A DNA stretch of 43,489 nt from Austwickia sp040006675 (GCA_040006675.1 JBDTWM010000009.1:1-43489); one strand, 5' to 3'. Positions 15,665 to 24,388 are shown, counted from the stretch's first letter. The notes: generated by a model not told the origin, from the letters alone. Made by a program: numbers and translations.

Positions 15665-17536
15665 GTGACGGGCGTGTTGGATCGGCAGCCGACCGCAGGC
15701 CGGGTCGGTGACGGCGCCACGACCCAGCCGATCGCCGTGCGACCGCGACGGACTGCGTACCTGCCCGGCCTCGACGGCGTCCGCGCGCTCGCGGTCGCGG
15801 GCGTGCTCGCCTACCACTTCCAGGCTCCCTGGGCCGGCGGCGGTTTCCTCGGCGTCGACATCTTCTTCGTGTTGTCCGGCTACCTGATCTCCAGCCAGTT
15901 GTGGGCGCGCTGGTCGGTCGAGGGCGTCGACCTGCGGGCGTTCTGGCGGGCCCGGATCCTTCGCCTGGTCCCGGCGGTTCTCGCCCTCATCGCGGTCTGC
16001 ACGGTGCTGATGCTGCTGTTCGAGCGCGGCCGACTCGGCCTGTTCGCGGGGGATGTGGGCGCGGCGGCCACGTACACCTCGAACTGGTGGTACGTGCTGC
16101 ACGAACGCTCTTATTTCGAGACCTCCGGCCGGCCGCCGGTGCTACAGCACCTGTGGTCGCTGGCCGTGGAGGAACAGTTCTACGTGCTGTGGCCGCTGGT
16201 GGTCGCCGGGGTGCTCTCGGCGGTGCCGCGCATCCGTGCGCGTCGCGTGGTCCTCATGTCCGGGTCGGTCCTGCTCGCGTGCGCGTCGGCGCTGATCATG
16301 GGGGTCGGCTCCGCGCTCGCCCAGATGCCTGAGAAGGGCGACCCGAGTCGGTGGTACTTCGGCACCGACTCCCACGCATTCGGCCTGCTCCTCGGCGCCG
16401 CGCTCGCCTTCCACCGGGCCGGCGCGGGTTTCGGACCCCTGATGGCGGACCTGCGGCCCGCGAGCCGGCGCACCACGGCGGCGGGGGTTGCTGCCGTCGT
16501 CGTACTGCTGGCGGCGTTCGCGACGGTCGACCAGTTCTCGACGGTGCTCTACCGGGTCGGGTTCGCTGCAGTCGCGCTCGTCACCGTGGTGCTGGTCGCC
16601 GTCACCTCGCGGGCGGGGCCGGTGACGCGGGTCTTCTCCGCGCGCTGGCTGCGGTACGTGGGGCGGCGCTCGTACGGGCTCTACCTTTGGCACTGGCCCG
16701 TCACCGTCTTCACCCGGCCGGAGCTGGACCTGCCGATCGGCGGCCTGCGCCTCCTGTTGCTCCGCGTGACGCTGACGGTGGTGCTCGCCGAGCTGTCGTA
16801 CCGCCTCGTGGAACAGCCCATCCGCGCCCGCGGGTGGGCGTGGCCGTGGCGGATCCTCATCCCGTCGGTGGGCCTCGTCCGCCTCGCCGCCGCGCAGGCG
16901 GTGATCGGGGTGACGCTCGCGATGTCCGTCCCGCCGCACGTGGACGTGCCCGGCGCACGCGCTGCGGCGGCGGTCGAGGCCGCGCGCGTCACCAAACCGG
17001 TCCCGTCGCTGACCCCTGGACAGGTCGTCCCGCGTCGCGATCTGTCGCTGGTCGTCTACGGCGACTCGGTCGCCCTGGGCGCACAGCCGGCGCTGGAGCG
17101 TTTCGTCGGGACCGTGTCCAACCACGCGCGGGAGGGTGCGCAGTCCTGGGAGCTGCTGCCCGCGCTCGCCGCCGACGCACGCGGAGGCGGCGTCCATGGG
17201 GACGTGGTCGTCATCCATACCGGCGACAACGGTCTGGTCCCGGTGGAGGGCCTACGCGACGCGCTGGACGCGTTGGCGGGCGTGCCGTGCGTCGTGCTCG
17301 TCACCCCGAAGGTGCCGCGCAGCTGGGAGGCCCGGGCCGTGGAGTCGATCAGATCGGTCGTGCCCGACTACGTCAACGTACAGCTGGCCGACTGGCACGA
17401 GGCCGCGCAGGGTCACGCCGACTGGTTCGACGGCGACGGCATCCACCTGTCGCCGGCGGGGGGGGAGGCGTACGCCCGCCTCGTCCTGTCCCGCGTCACC
17501 GTGCCGCCCCGCCCGCCCGCCACGCCCGCCACGTGA
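15665..17536 (+). CDS. OafA/YrhL-type acyltransferase with C-terminal SGNH domain
   Basis: This membrane O-acyltransferase probably acetylates a cell-envelope glycan. The 623-residue protein has an acyltransferase-3 domain (about 30-375) starting YLPGLDGVRALAVAGVLAYHF, with the conserved catalytic-type His, RIxRLVPA and about ten membrane helices. An extracellular SGNH hydrolase-like domain follows, with GDSVALG (nucleophile Ser468) and the DGxH motif at Asp591/His594. AT3-SGNH fusions hand the acyl group to an outside acceptor. The start is uncertain: GTG 15665 has a G-rich stretch before it, while ATG 15584 would add 27 residues unlike the family and lacks a ribosome binding site. An unbroken run of eight Gs occurs at 17458-17465. 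Confidence 0.87.
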   Translation: MTGVLDRQPTAGRVGDGATTQPIAVRPRRTAYLPGLDGVRALAVAGVLAYHFQAPWAGGGFLGVDIFFVLSGYLISSQLWARWSVEGVDLRAFWRARILRLVPAVLALIAVCTVLMLLFERGRLGLFAGDVGAAATYTSNWWYVLHERSYFETSGRPPVLQHLWSLAVEEQFYVLWPLVVAGVLSAVPRIRARRVVLMSGSVLLACASALIMGVGSALAQMPEKGDPSRWYFGTDSHAFGLLLGAALAFHRAGAGFGPLMADLRPASRRTTAAGVAAVVVLLAAFATVDQFSTVLYRVGFAAVALVTVVLVAVTSRAGPVTRVFSARWLRYVGRRSYGLYLWHWPVTVFTRPELDLPIGGLRLLLLRVTLTVVLAELSYRLVEQPIRARGWAWPWRILIPSVGLVRLAAAQAVIGVTLAMSVPPHVDVPGARAAAAVEAARVTKPVPSLTPGQVVPRRDLSLVVYGDSVALGAQPALERFVGTVSNHAREGAQSWELLPALAADARGGGVHGDVVVIHTGDNGLVPVEGLRDALDALAGVPCVVLVTPKVPRSWEARAVESIRSVVPDYVNVQLADWHEAAQGHADWFDGDGIHLSPAGGEAYARLVLSRVTVPPRPPATPAT

Positions 17537-17552
17537 CCGCTGCCGGCAGCGG
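17537..17552. terminator. Palindrome between convergent acyltransferase and pncA
   Basis: CCGCTGCCGGCAGCGG directly follows the acyltransferase stop codon and is a perfect 16-bp palindrome. It can fold into a short GC hairpin. It lies in the 92-bp convergent gap, where termination is expected in both directions. There is no T tract. Confidence 0.4.
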
Positions 17553-17628
17553 CCGGGCGTCTTGATCCCCCGCCGAAGAGCCGGGCCCTCGGCGCTACCG
17601 TGGCCTGCGGCATCGCGCGGAGAAAGGG

Positions 17629-18225
17629 TCACTCTGGGCGGCTTCTCGCCAGCTCCACGCCCGCCTCGCGCAGCTCGGCCAGGGCCTTCGTGGTGGTCTC
17701 GGGGGCGACGCCCGCCGTCAGATCCACGAGCACCCGGGTGCGCAGGCCGTGTCGGGCCGCGTCGAGAGCGGTCGCCCGCACGCAATGGTCGGTGGCGATC
17801 CCGACGACGTCCACCTCGTGCACGCCCGCGTCGCTCAGCCACGCCGCCAGATCCACGTCGCGGCCCTCCGCACGGGTGAACCCCTCGAAACCGCTGTACG
17901 CCGCCACTCGTCGGCCCTTACGGAACACGGCGTCCGCGCCTGCGGCCTGGGCCGCGAAGGCAGGATGGAACGCCGCGCCCGGCGTGCCGGCGACGCAGTG
18001 CGCCGGCCAGGAGTCCCGATAGTCGGGCACCTCGGAGAAGTGCGCCCCCGGATCCTCGTGCCAGTCCGCGGTGGCGACCACGGCCGCGTACGTGTCGCGG
18101 TGCGCCGCCACGTACGAGGAGATGTCAGCGGCCACCCGCGCCCCTCCTGCGACCGCGAGCGAGCCGCCCTCGCAGAAGTCGTTCTGCACGTCGACCACGA
18201 TCAGCGCGCGCGCCGGGTGAGGCAT
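17629..18225 (-). CDS. pncA: Nicotinamidase
   Basis: This enzyme hydrolyses nicotinamide to nicotinate in NAD salvage; in mycobacteria the orthologue also activates pyrazinamide. The 198-residue isochorismatase-fold protein shows the whole active site. The catalytic triad is Asp12 (VVDVQNDF), Lys103 (FRKGRR) and Cys148 (TDHCVRAT). The metal ligands are Asp54 and His56 (ADWH), His62 and His76 (SWPAHCV). It lies 27 bp downstream of pncB on the same strand, so the two successive steps of nicotinamide salvage are probably in one transcript. Length is normal for the family. Confidence 0.96.
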   Translation of the reverse strand: MPHPARALIVVDVQNDFCEGGSLAVAGGARVAADISSYVAAHRDTYAAVVATADWHEDPGAHFSEVPDYRDSWPAHCVAGTPGAAFHPAFAAQAAGADAVFRKGRRVAAYSGFEGFTRAEGRDVDLAAWLSDAGVHEVDVVGIATDHCVRATALDAARHGLRTRVLVDLTAGVAPETTTKALAELREAGVELARSRPE

Positions 18226-18252
18226 GGGTCCTCCTGTCGTCAGGGTGGTGCG

Positions 18253-19539
18253 TCAGGCGTAGATGGTAGGGATGATCGCCTCTCCGTTGGAGAGGCGTCG
18301 GGCTTCCGCGGGCAGCTCCGAGAGCGCCCGTTTGTGGTGGGCGCGCCCCGCGTTGGCGCCGCCGTCCGCCACCACCTGACCGTCGCGGACCAACTCGACC
18401 AGCAGCTCTCGATCGTTGCCGTCGTTCATCGGCGCCTCACCGACGCCGATCACCTCGGCTTCGGCGTCGCCGGAGTCGTTCACTCGACGCAAGGCGTACT
18501 TGCGTCCGCCCACGCTCTTCTTGTCGGTGCTCTTCTTCGCCACGTTGACCATCGTCCCGGCGTCGTCTTCGCGCGCCACCAACTTGTAGACCAGGCCGGC
18601 GGTAGGCCGTCCCGACCCGGTGACCAGCGAGGTCCCCACCCCGTACATGTCCACCGGCGCCGCCGCGAGCGCCGCGATCGCGTACTCGTCCAGATCCGAG
18701 GTGACCACGATCCGCGTCCTGGTCGCGCCGAGCGCATCCAGTTGCGCGCGGACCTCGTGCGCCTGGGTGACCAGGTCGCCGGAGTCCAGGCGGACCGCGC
18801 CGAGCTCTGGTCCGGCGAGTCGCACGGCCAGGTCGACCGCCGCCCTCACGTCGTACGTGTCTACGAGCAGCGTCGTTCGCGTGCCGAGACTGTCCAGCTG
18901 GGCGGTGAACGCGTCCGCTTCGCTGTCGTGCACGAGCGTGAACGAGTGCGCCGCGGTGCCGGCGCTCGGGATCCCATACCGGCGCGCCGCCTCCAGATTG
19001 GAGGTGGTCGCGAAACCGCAGATGTACGCGGCGCGGCTGGCGGCCACCGCCGCCTGCTCGTGGGTGCGGCGAGCTCCCATCTCGATGAGGGGCCGCCCGC
19101 CGGCGGCGGTCGCCATCCGGGAGGCCGCCGATGCGATCGCGCAATCGTGGTTGTAGATGGACAGCAACAGCGTCTCCAGCATGCACGCTTGGGCGAAGGT
19201 GCCTTCCACGATCAGCAGCGGCGAACCGGGGAAATAGATCTCGCCCTCCGCGTAGCCCCACATCCCCCCGGTGAACCGGTAGTCACGCAAGTAGTCCAGC
19301 GTCGCCGCGTCGACCACTTTGTGCTCGGCGAGGAAGGCCAGCTCCGCCTCACCGAAGCGGAAGCCGGCCAACATCTCCAGCGCCCGGCCGACGCCTGCCA
19401 CGACCCCGTATCGACGACCCTCGGGCAACCGGCGCCCGAAGAGTTCGAACACGCTACGGCGGTGCGCGGCACCGGAGTGCAGGGCTGCCTGCAGCATCGT
19501 CAGCTCGTAGTGGTCGGTGAGGAGCGCGGTGCCGGTCAC
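18253..19539 (-). CDS. pncB: Nicotinate phosphoribosyltransferase
   Basis: This enzyme converts nicotinate and PRPP to nicotinate mononucleotide, the step after PncA in NAD salvage. The 428-residue protein begins ALLTDHYELTMLQAALHSG, as bacterial PncB does. It has FGRRLPEGRRYGVVAG, the substrate-loop region EMGARRTHEQAAVAASRAAYICGF, GTAAHSFTLVHD, and the phosphate-binding strand VRLDSGDL. The GTG start is 22 bp from the divergent clpS GTG. A -10-like TAGAGT ends 6 nt before it, which suggests a leaderless mRNA. In Mycobacterium tuberculosis pncB1 is likewise divergent from clpS. Confidence 0.95.
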   Translation of the reverse strand: MTGTALLTDHYELTMLQAALHSGAAHRRSVFELFGRRLPEGRRYGVVAGVGRALEMLAGFRFGEAELAFLAEHKVVDAATLDYLRDYRFTGGMWGYAEGEIYFPGSPLLIVEGTFAQACMLETLLLSIYNHDCAIASAASRMATAAGGRPLIEMGARRTHEQAAVAASRAAYICGFATTSNLEAARRYGIPSAGTAAHSFTLVHDSEADAFTAQLDSLGTRTTLLVDTYDVRAAVDLAVRLAGPELGAVRLDSGDLVTQAHEVRAQLDALGATRTRIVVTSDLDEYAIAALAAAPVDMYGVGTSLVTGSGRPTAGLVYKLVAREDDAGTMVNVAKKSTDKKSVGGRKYALRRVNDSGDAEAEVIGVGEAPMNDGNDRELLVELVRDGQVVADGGANAGRAHHKRALSELPAEARRLSNGEAIIPTIYA

Positions 19540-19545
19540 GAGGGC

Positions 19546-19555
19546 ACTCTATTGT
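19546..19555. promoter_or_regulatory. Overlapping divergent -10 hexamers of pncB and clpS
   Basis: The ten bases ACTCTATTGT contain TAGAGT on the minus strand (19551 to 19546) and TATTGT on the plus strand (19550-19555). Each ends exactly 6 nt before the GTG of its gene. The hexamers share two base pairs, so the two promoters would compete for polymerase. The start codons are only 22 bp apart. Confidence 0.6.
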
Positions 19556-19561
19556 TGATCC

Positions 19562-19852
19562 GTGTCGATCGCCCCCATGACGGAACAACTCCAGGACCAG
19601 CAGGCCGACCCGGAGGTCGACGTCCCCTGGATCACGCTCGTGTGGAACGACCCGGTCAATTTGATGTCGTACGTGACGTGGGTGTTGATGACCCACTTCG
19701 GATACCCGGAGGCCAAGGCCCGCGCGTTGATGCTGGACGTGCACCATAAGGGCCGGGCGGTCGTGGCGAACGGTCCGCGGGAGCAGATGGAACGCCATAC
19801 CGAGGCGCTGCAGGCGTACGGCCTGTGGGCGACCTTTCAAGAGGACGACTAG
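19562..19852 (+). CDS. clpS: ATP-dependent Clp protease adaptor ClpS
   Basis: ClpS binds N-degron substrates and hands them to a ClpA/ClpC-type unfoldase. The 96-residue protein has a short flexible N-terminus and the core PWITLVWNDPVNLMSYVTWVLMTHFGYP, with the conserved NDP and M/V pocket residues. EAKARALMLDVHHKGRAVVA follows, with the substrate-gripping His pair, and the C-terminal QAYGLWATF completes the fold. GTG 19562 is chosen because TATTGT ends 6 nt upstream. ATG 19577 would give 91 residues and also spans the full domain. It is followed 27 bp later by the DUF2017 gene, a partner of clpS in many actinobacteria. Confidence 0.95.
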   Translation: MSIAPMTEQLQDQQADPEVDVPWITLVWNDPVNLMSYVTWVLMTHFGYPEAKARALMLDVHHKGRAVVANGPREQMERHTEALQAYGLWATFQEDD

Positions 19853-19879
19853 GCCCGGCGAGGGTGAGTGGGGGAGTTC

Positions 19880-20479
19880 GTGGCACGAGCTTTCAAGCGA
19901 CGTCAGGGCGGCTACGTGGCGGGGCTGTCGGCCGAGGAGCGGGCGGTCCTTGCCTGGCTGATGCAGCAGGTGCTGGAGTTGTTGACCCCGCCGGAGCAGG
20001 TGGCACGGGACGGTTTCGAGCAGATGCTCGCCGACGCCGGACTGGCCCTCGACGCGGGCGTGGTGATCTCGGACCTGGACGCGCCCGACCGCGACCCCGC
20101 GTTGGACCGACTGTTGCCCGACGCGCACCGGGACGACCCGCTGGTCGCGGTCGAGTTCCGACGGCTCGTGGGGCCGGGGCTGCGCGAGACGAAGGCGGCG
20201 AACCTGACTGCGGCGATCGCCGCGCTGGAGGCCGCGAACGGCGCGAAACTCGTGTTGGACGACGAGGGCGCGCGCGTGGTCACGGTCGCGCTCACGGATG
20301 TACGACTGGTGGTGGGGGAGCGCCTGGGGTTGCGCGACGACGAGGACATGACGCGATTGGAACGGCAGGCCACGTCGGGCGAGCTCGAGGAGGAACGCGC
20401 CTGGCTGCTCTCGGTGTACGACTTTTTGACGTGGCTTCAGGAGTCCCTGACCATGGCGATGCTCGACGGTCTGTCCTGA
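19880..20479 (+). CDS. DUF2017 family protein
   Basis: This 199-residue protein is of DUF2017, an actinobacterial family encoded next to clpS with no proven function. The start VARAFKRRQGGYVAGLSAEERAVLAWLMQQVLELL is typical. The middle has an Asp-rich stretch (DLDAPDRDPALDRLLPDAHRDDP). The C-terminal half contains VALTDVRLVVGERLGLRDDEDM and YDFLTWLQESLTMAML. GTG 19880 is preferred because it gives the usual N-terminus and follows GGGGAG; GTG 19868 would add four residues. The position suggests a role in protein turnover together with ClpS, which is inference from gene order. Confidence 0.85.
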   Translation: MARAFKRRQGGYVAGLSAEERAVLAWLMQQVLELLTPPEQVARDGFEQMLADAGLALDAGVVISDLDAPDRDPALDRLLPDAHRDDPLVAVEFRRLVGPGLRETKAANLTAAIAALEAANGAKLVLDDEGARVVTVALTDVRLVVGERLGLRDDEDMTRLERQATSGELEEERAWLLSVYDFLTWLQESLTMAMLDGLS

Positions 20480-20721
20480 CCGTCGAGGTGGCAGTGGCGC
20501 GCTCACGACCTGTGCCGGCTCGTCGAGACCTCTGCTGGCCTCGCGTGATGTCCGCCGACGCCGGCGAATGGCGACGCCTCACAAGGCCGCCCGGATGGCC
20601 TTCGGCGAAGGTGGATGACGTCCGCTCACACCGCGTACGCTGACCCGCGATACTCCGCGAACATGCCGTACACGGCAGCGGGACGACACGCCGCAACGAT
20701 CCGCTCGACGGAAGGCTCCTC

Positions 20722-21633
20722 ATGCGTACCCCACGGACCATCGTCAGCAGCGTCGCCCTGGTCGCGATCGCGTCCCTCGGGCTCACCGCCTGCGGTGGGG
20801 GGACCGACTCCTCGGGCTCCGCCGGCACCGACGTGTCGGCCAGCACGTCCATCGCCAAGGACGAGACGCTCGCGGCTGCCGTGCCCGCGAAGGTGAAGCA
20901 GGCTGGGTACTTCGCCGTGGGGGTGGACCCGACGTACGCCCCGAACGAGATGCTCGCCTCGGACGGCAAGACGGTCGAGGGCACGGACGTTGACATCCTC
21001 GACGCGGTCGCCGCCAAGCTGGGAGTGAAGACCCGGTGGCAGCCGGCCCAGTTCGACACCATCCTTCTCGGCGTGGGCAGCGGCAAGTACGACGTCGCGA
21101 TGTCGAGCTTCACCATCAACGCCGAGCGCTTGAAGCAGGTCAACATGGTGAGCTACTACAACGCCGGGACGTTGTGGGCGACCGCGAAGGGCAATCCCCA
21201 GAAGGTCGATCGCAACAACCTGTGCGGCCTGTCCGTCGGTGTGCAGAAGGGCACCGTGCAGAACGAGGAGATGAACGTCGCGACCAAGAAGTGCACCGAG
21301 GGCGGCAAGCCTCCGATCGATCTCGTCGTCGACGACCAGCAGAGCAAAATCACCGCCGCGCTCGCCTCCGGCAAGGTGGTGGCGATGGCCGCGGACAGCC
21401 CCATCACGCTGTACGCCATCCAGCAGACGGGCGGCACCCTCGAGAAGCTCGGCGACATCTATGACAGTGCCCCGTACGGCGTCGTCGTCCCCAAGGAGCA
21501 GACCCAGCTCGCCGACGCGATCGCGGCAGCGCTGACACAGCTCAACGACTCCGGCGACTACAAGCGCATCCTGAAAAAGTGGGGCAACGAGGGCGGCGCG
21601 ATCACCGACTTCAAGGTCAACCCGGGCGCATGA
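20722..21633 (+). CDS. Amino-acid ABC transporter substrate-binding lipoprotein
   Basis: This is the solute-binding protein of a polar amino-acid uptake system, anchored to the outer face of the membrane. The 303-residue precursor has a lipoprotein signal with lipobox LTAC (Cys24) and a Gly/Ser/Thr-rich tether. A family 3 periplasmic-binding fold follows, with KVKQAGYFAVGVDPTYAPNE, VDILDAVAAKLG, QFDTILLGVGSGKYDVAMSSFTI and the hinge strands SVGVQKGTV and KVVAMAADSP. The ATG has GGAAGG upstream and overlaps the permease by 4 bp (ATGA). The 242-bp gap before it holds two mutually exclusive small hairpins: AAGGCC (20583-20588) with GGCCTT (20597-20602), or CCTTC-GGC-GAAGG (20599-20611). They may be terminators or leader structures. 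Confidence 0.92.
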   Translation: MRTPRTIVSSVALVAIASLGLTACGGGTDSSGSAGTDVSASTSIAKDETLAAAVPAKVKQAGYFAVGVDPTYAPNEMLASDGKTVEGTDVDILDAVAAKLGVKTRWQPAQFDTILLGVGSGKYDVAMSSFTINAERLKQVNMVSYYNAGTLWATAKGNPQKVDRNNLCGLSVGVQKGTVQNEEMNVATKKCTEGGKPPIDLVVDDQQSKITAALASGKVVAMAADSPITLYAIQQTGGTLEKLGDIYDSAPYGVVVPKEQTQLADAIAAALTQLNDSGDYKRILKKWGNEGGAITDFKVNPGA

Positions 21634-22610
21634 CCCCGCCCCAGGCGGAGGAGACGCCGACGAACTTCGAGGATCGGCCCGGGCCGATCCAGGCCCGGCC
21701 CGTGCGTCACCCGCTGCGGTGGGTGGCCACCGTGTTCGTGGTGATCCTCGCGGCCATGCTCGTCAGTTCTTTCGTGACGAACGGGCGGTGGGACTTCGGC
21801 CTCGCCTTTAACATCATGTTCCGGCCTCCGGTCCTCGAGGGCATGATCAAGGGCACGCTCCTCGCGACCGTCCTGTCCATGGTGCTGGGCGTCACGCTGG
21901 GAACCGCCGTCGCGATCGGCCGGCTCAGCCCGAACCCCGTGCTGCGCTACTTGTCTTTCGTCTACACGTGGTTCTTCCGCGCCATCCCCCGGTACGTGCT
22001 GCTCGGCATGATCGGCACCGGCCTGGGGTATCTCTACAGCGTCGTCGATGTCGGCATCCCCTTCGGGCAGCAGCTCGCCGGATGGCTCGGTCTGTCCCAC
22101 GACCTGACGTTCTTCCAGCTGGACGTCAAGACGATCACGGGCGGCCTCGCCGGGGGCGTCCTCGGTCTGGCGCTGTCCGAGGCCGCGTACATGGCCGAGA
22201 TCGCGCGGGCCGGCATCCTGTCCGTCGACAAGGGGCAGACGGAGGCCGCGGAGGCGCTGGGGATGCCGCGCGGGCGGACGATGCGGCGGATCATCCTTCC
22301 GCAGGCCATGCGCGTGATCGTGCCCCCGACCGGCAACGAGACCATCGCGATGGTGAAAGACACGTCGCTGCTCATCGCGGTACCCGTGATCACCGAGCTC
22401 TTTTATCAGACCTCGACGATCGCCTTCGCCACCTTCAAGGTGATGGCGGGGTTCGTCGCGGCGAGCCTGTGGTATCTCATCATCTGCTCGGTGCTGATGG
22501 TCGCGCAAACGTACATGGAGCGTTACTTCGGCCGCGGTTTCGGCGAGGCCAAGGTGGGCAGGCAGGCCAATCACCGCTACGCCCGCCCCGGCGGGATGGG
22601 GGGTGCCTGA
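21630..22610 (+). CDS. Amino-acid ABC transporter permease
   Basis: This is the membrane subunit of the HisM/GlnP class. The 326-residue protein has a hydrophilic N-terminus, a first helix at about 30-50, and a conserved permease domain with GMIKGTLLATVLSMVLG. The coupling (EAA) loop reads EAAEALGMPRGRTMRRIILPQAMRV and contacts the ATPase. VPPTGNETIAMVKDTSLL follows. The usual FRGTP-type segment is FRAIPRYVLLGM, and an inserted stretch of about 35 residues (VVDVGIPFGQQLAGWLG...) lies between two helices. The start overlaps the binding-protein gene by 4 bp, and the stop overlaps the ATPase start by one base, so all three are tightly coupled. Only one permease is encoded, so it presumably forms a homodimer. 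Confidence 0.92.
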   Translation: MTPPQAEETPTNFEDRPGPIQARPVRHPLRWVATVFVVILAAMLVSSFVTNGRWDFGLAFNIMFRPPVLEGMIKGTLLATVLSMVLGVTLGTAVAIGRLSPNPVLRYLSFVYTWFFRAIPRYVLLGMIGTGLGYLYSVVDVGIPFGQQLAGWLGLSHDLTFFQLDVKTITGGLAGGVLGLALSEAAYMAEIARAGILSVDKGQTEAAEALGMPRGRTMRRIILPQAMRVIVPPTGNETIAMVKDTSLLIAVPVITELFYQTSTIAFATFKVMAGFVAASLWYLIICSVLMVAQTYMERYFGRGFGEAKVGRQANHRYARPGGMGGA

Positions 22611-23419
22611 TGGCCCCCGGGCCTGGCAACGCGCCTCTGACGCCTCCATCGCTGGTGAGGGTGCGCAACGTCACCAAGTCCTTCCATCACACCCACGTGC
22701 TGCAGGGCATCGACCTGGATGTAGCGCGCGGCGAGGTGGTATGCCTGCTGGGGCCGTCCGGGTCCGGCAAGACGACGCTCCTGCGGTGCATCAATCTCTT
22801 GGAACGCGCCGACGGTGGCCGGATCTGGGTCGACGGCCAGCTCATGGGGTATCAGGAGCGTGGCGGTCACCTGTACGAACTGACCGATAAGAAGCTGTCC
22901 GCGCAGCGGCGCGACATCGGGATGGTGTTCCAGCGGTTCAATCTGTTCCCGCACATGACCGCGCTTGGCAACGTCATGGAGGCGCCGGTCCAGGTGCGCA
23001 GGGATTCCAAGGCCGCGTCGCGGGGGCGCGCGCTGGAGCTGTTGGAGCGCGTCGGGCTGGGGGACAAGGCCGATGCGTACCCGGGCCAGTTGTCCGGCGG
23101 GCAGCAGCAGCGCGTCGCGATCGCGCGGGCCCTGGCGATGGACCCGAAGCTGATGCTCTTCGACGAGCCGACCTCGGCGCTCGACCCTGAGCTGGTCGGT
23201 GACGTGCTCGCCGTCATGCGGGAGCTGGCCCGAAGTGGCATGACGATGATCGTTGTCACGCACGAGATGAGCTTTGCCCGTGAAGTGGCCGACCGGGTGG
23301 TGTTCATCGATGGCGGAGTGGTGGTGGAGCAGGGCGATCCGCGCGAGGTGATCCACCACCCCCGCGAGGAGCGCACCCGCGCCTTCCTGCGCCGGATGAG
23401 CGCCGACCACGAGGCGTGA
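22610..23419 (+). CDS. Amino-acid ABC transporter ATPase
   Basis: This is the cytoplasmic ATPase of the GlnQ/HisP class. The 269-residue protein has Walker A GPSGSGKTT, Q-loop FQRFNLFPHMTALGN, signature LSGGQQQRVAIARAL, Walker B LMLFDEPTSALDPE and the switch VVTHEMSFAREVADRVVFIDGG. The region between Walker A and the Q-loop contains an insertion of about 12 residues (MGYQERGGHLYELTD) that polar amino-acid ATPases often carry. The ATG lies on the permease stop (TGATG). The substrate cannot be assigned; glutamate, glutamine or related polar amino acids are the usual range for this subfamily. Confidence 0.94.
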   Translation: MAPGPGNAPLTPPSLVRVRNVTKSFHHTHVLQGIDLDVARGEVVCLLGPSGSGKTTLLRCINLLERADGGRIWVDGQLMGYQERGGHLYELTDKKLSAQRRDIGMVFQRFNLFPHMTALGNVMEAPVQVRRDSKAASRGRALELLERVGLGDKADAYPGQLSGGQQQRVAIARALAMDPKLMLFDEPTSALDPELVGDVLAVMRELARSGMTMIVVTHEMSFAREVADRVVFIDGGVVVEQGDPREVIHHPREERTRAFLRRMSADHEA

Positions 23420-23546
23420 CGCCCCCTGTAAGGGCCAGGTGAGCTATCTCGCTTCGGGTGTTAGGCCTGGTCCCACGTCGGGCGGAGGCGACCAACGTCA
23501 CGTGTCACCCGAACGGAGTTCACCGCAGGGCGTCGGGAGCCTCTGG

Positions 23547-23552
23547 CATAGT
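23547..23552 (+). promoter_or_regulatory. Putative -10 hexamer CATAGT for murI
   Basis: CATAGT ends 7 nt before GTG 23560, the start that best fits glutamate racemase. It matches the TANNNT consensus except for its first base. The spacing again implies a leaderless start. Confidence 0.4.
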
Positions 23553-23559
23553 GCATGAG

Positions 23560-24378
23560 GTGGTGGACGCTCCGATCGGTATCTTCGACTCCGGGTACGG
23601 CGGCCTGACCGTCGCCCGGGCGGTGCTGGATCAGCTACCCCACGAGTCGATTTCCTACTTCGGCGACACAGCGCGGGCACCCTATGGGCCGCGGCCCATC
23701 GCTCAGACCCGCCGCTACGCCCTGGAGTGTCTCGACCGCCTCGTCGAGCACGGCGTGAAGATTCTGGTGATCGCCTGCAACACGGCGAGCGCGGCGGTCC
23801 TGCACGACGCGCGGGAACGGTACGAGATCCCTGTCGTGGAGGTGATCCGCCCGGCGGTGCGCCGAGCGGCTGCCGCCACCCGCAACAACGCGGTGGGCGT
23901 GATCTCCACGACGGGCACGCACGAGAGCCGGGCTTACCCGGACGCATTCGCCGCCGCGCCACACATCAAGGTCACGAGTCGGCCCTGCCCTCGGTTCGTC
24001 GAGTTCGTCGAGGGGGGCATCACCGGCGGGTCGGAGTTGCTGGACGTCGCGCACGGCTACCTCGATCCGGTGGTCGACGCGGGCGTGGACACCCTGATCC
24101 TGGGTTGCACCCACTACCCGCTGCTCACGGGTGTCATCAGCTATGTGGTCGGGGACCTGGTGACGCTGGTGTCGAGCGCGGAGGAGACGGCCAAGGACGT
24201 CTACCGCGTGCTCGCCGACCGAGGGGAGCTGCGCGGGGATCAGCACCCGTCACCGCAGCACGGCTTCACCACCACGGGAGACCCGGCCGAGTTCGCCCGC
24301 CTCGCGCGCCGGTTCCTCGGGCCCGAAGTCAGCGACGTGTTCGGCAACACGGCGCGCGCCGCCGCCAAGGCGTCCTAA
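23560..24378 (+). CDS. murI: Glutamate racemase
   Basis: MurI interconverts L- and D-glutamate and supplies D-Glu for peptidoglycan stems. The 272-residue protein begins VVDAPIGIFDSGYGGLTVARAV, with the family motif IGIFDSGxGGLTV. The two catalytic cysteines are present at Cys73 (VIACNTASA) and Cys183 (LGCTHYPLL), each in its conserved setting. FGDTARAPYG and GVISTTGTHES are further matches. GTG 23560 gives a normal N-terminus; codons further upstream would add residues that do not belong to the family. The neighbours Rv1339-like, rph and rdgB recur in the same order in mycobacteria. Confidence 0.95.
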   Translation: MVDAPIGIFDSGYGGLTVARAVLDQLPHESISYFGDTARAPYGPRPIAQTRRYALECLDRLVEHGVKILVIACNTASAAVLHDARERYEIPVVEVIRPAVRRAAAATRNNAVGVISTTGTHESRAYPDAFAAAPHIKVTSRPCPRFVEFVEGGITGGSELLDVAHGYLDPVVDAGVDTLILGCTHYPLLTGVISYVVGDLVTLVSSAEETAKDVYRVLADRGELRGDQHPSPQHGFTTTGDPAEFARLARRFLGPEVSDVFGNTARAAAKAS

Positions 24379-24388
24379 GGGAGCGACG

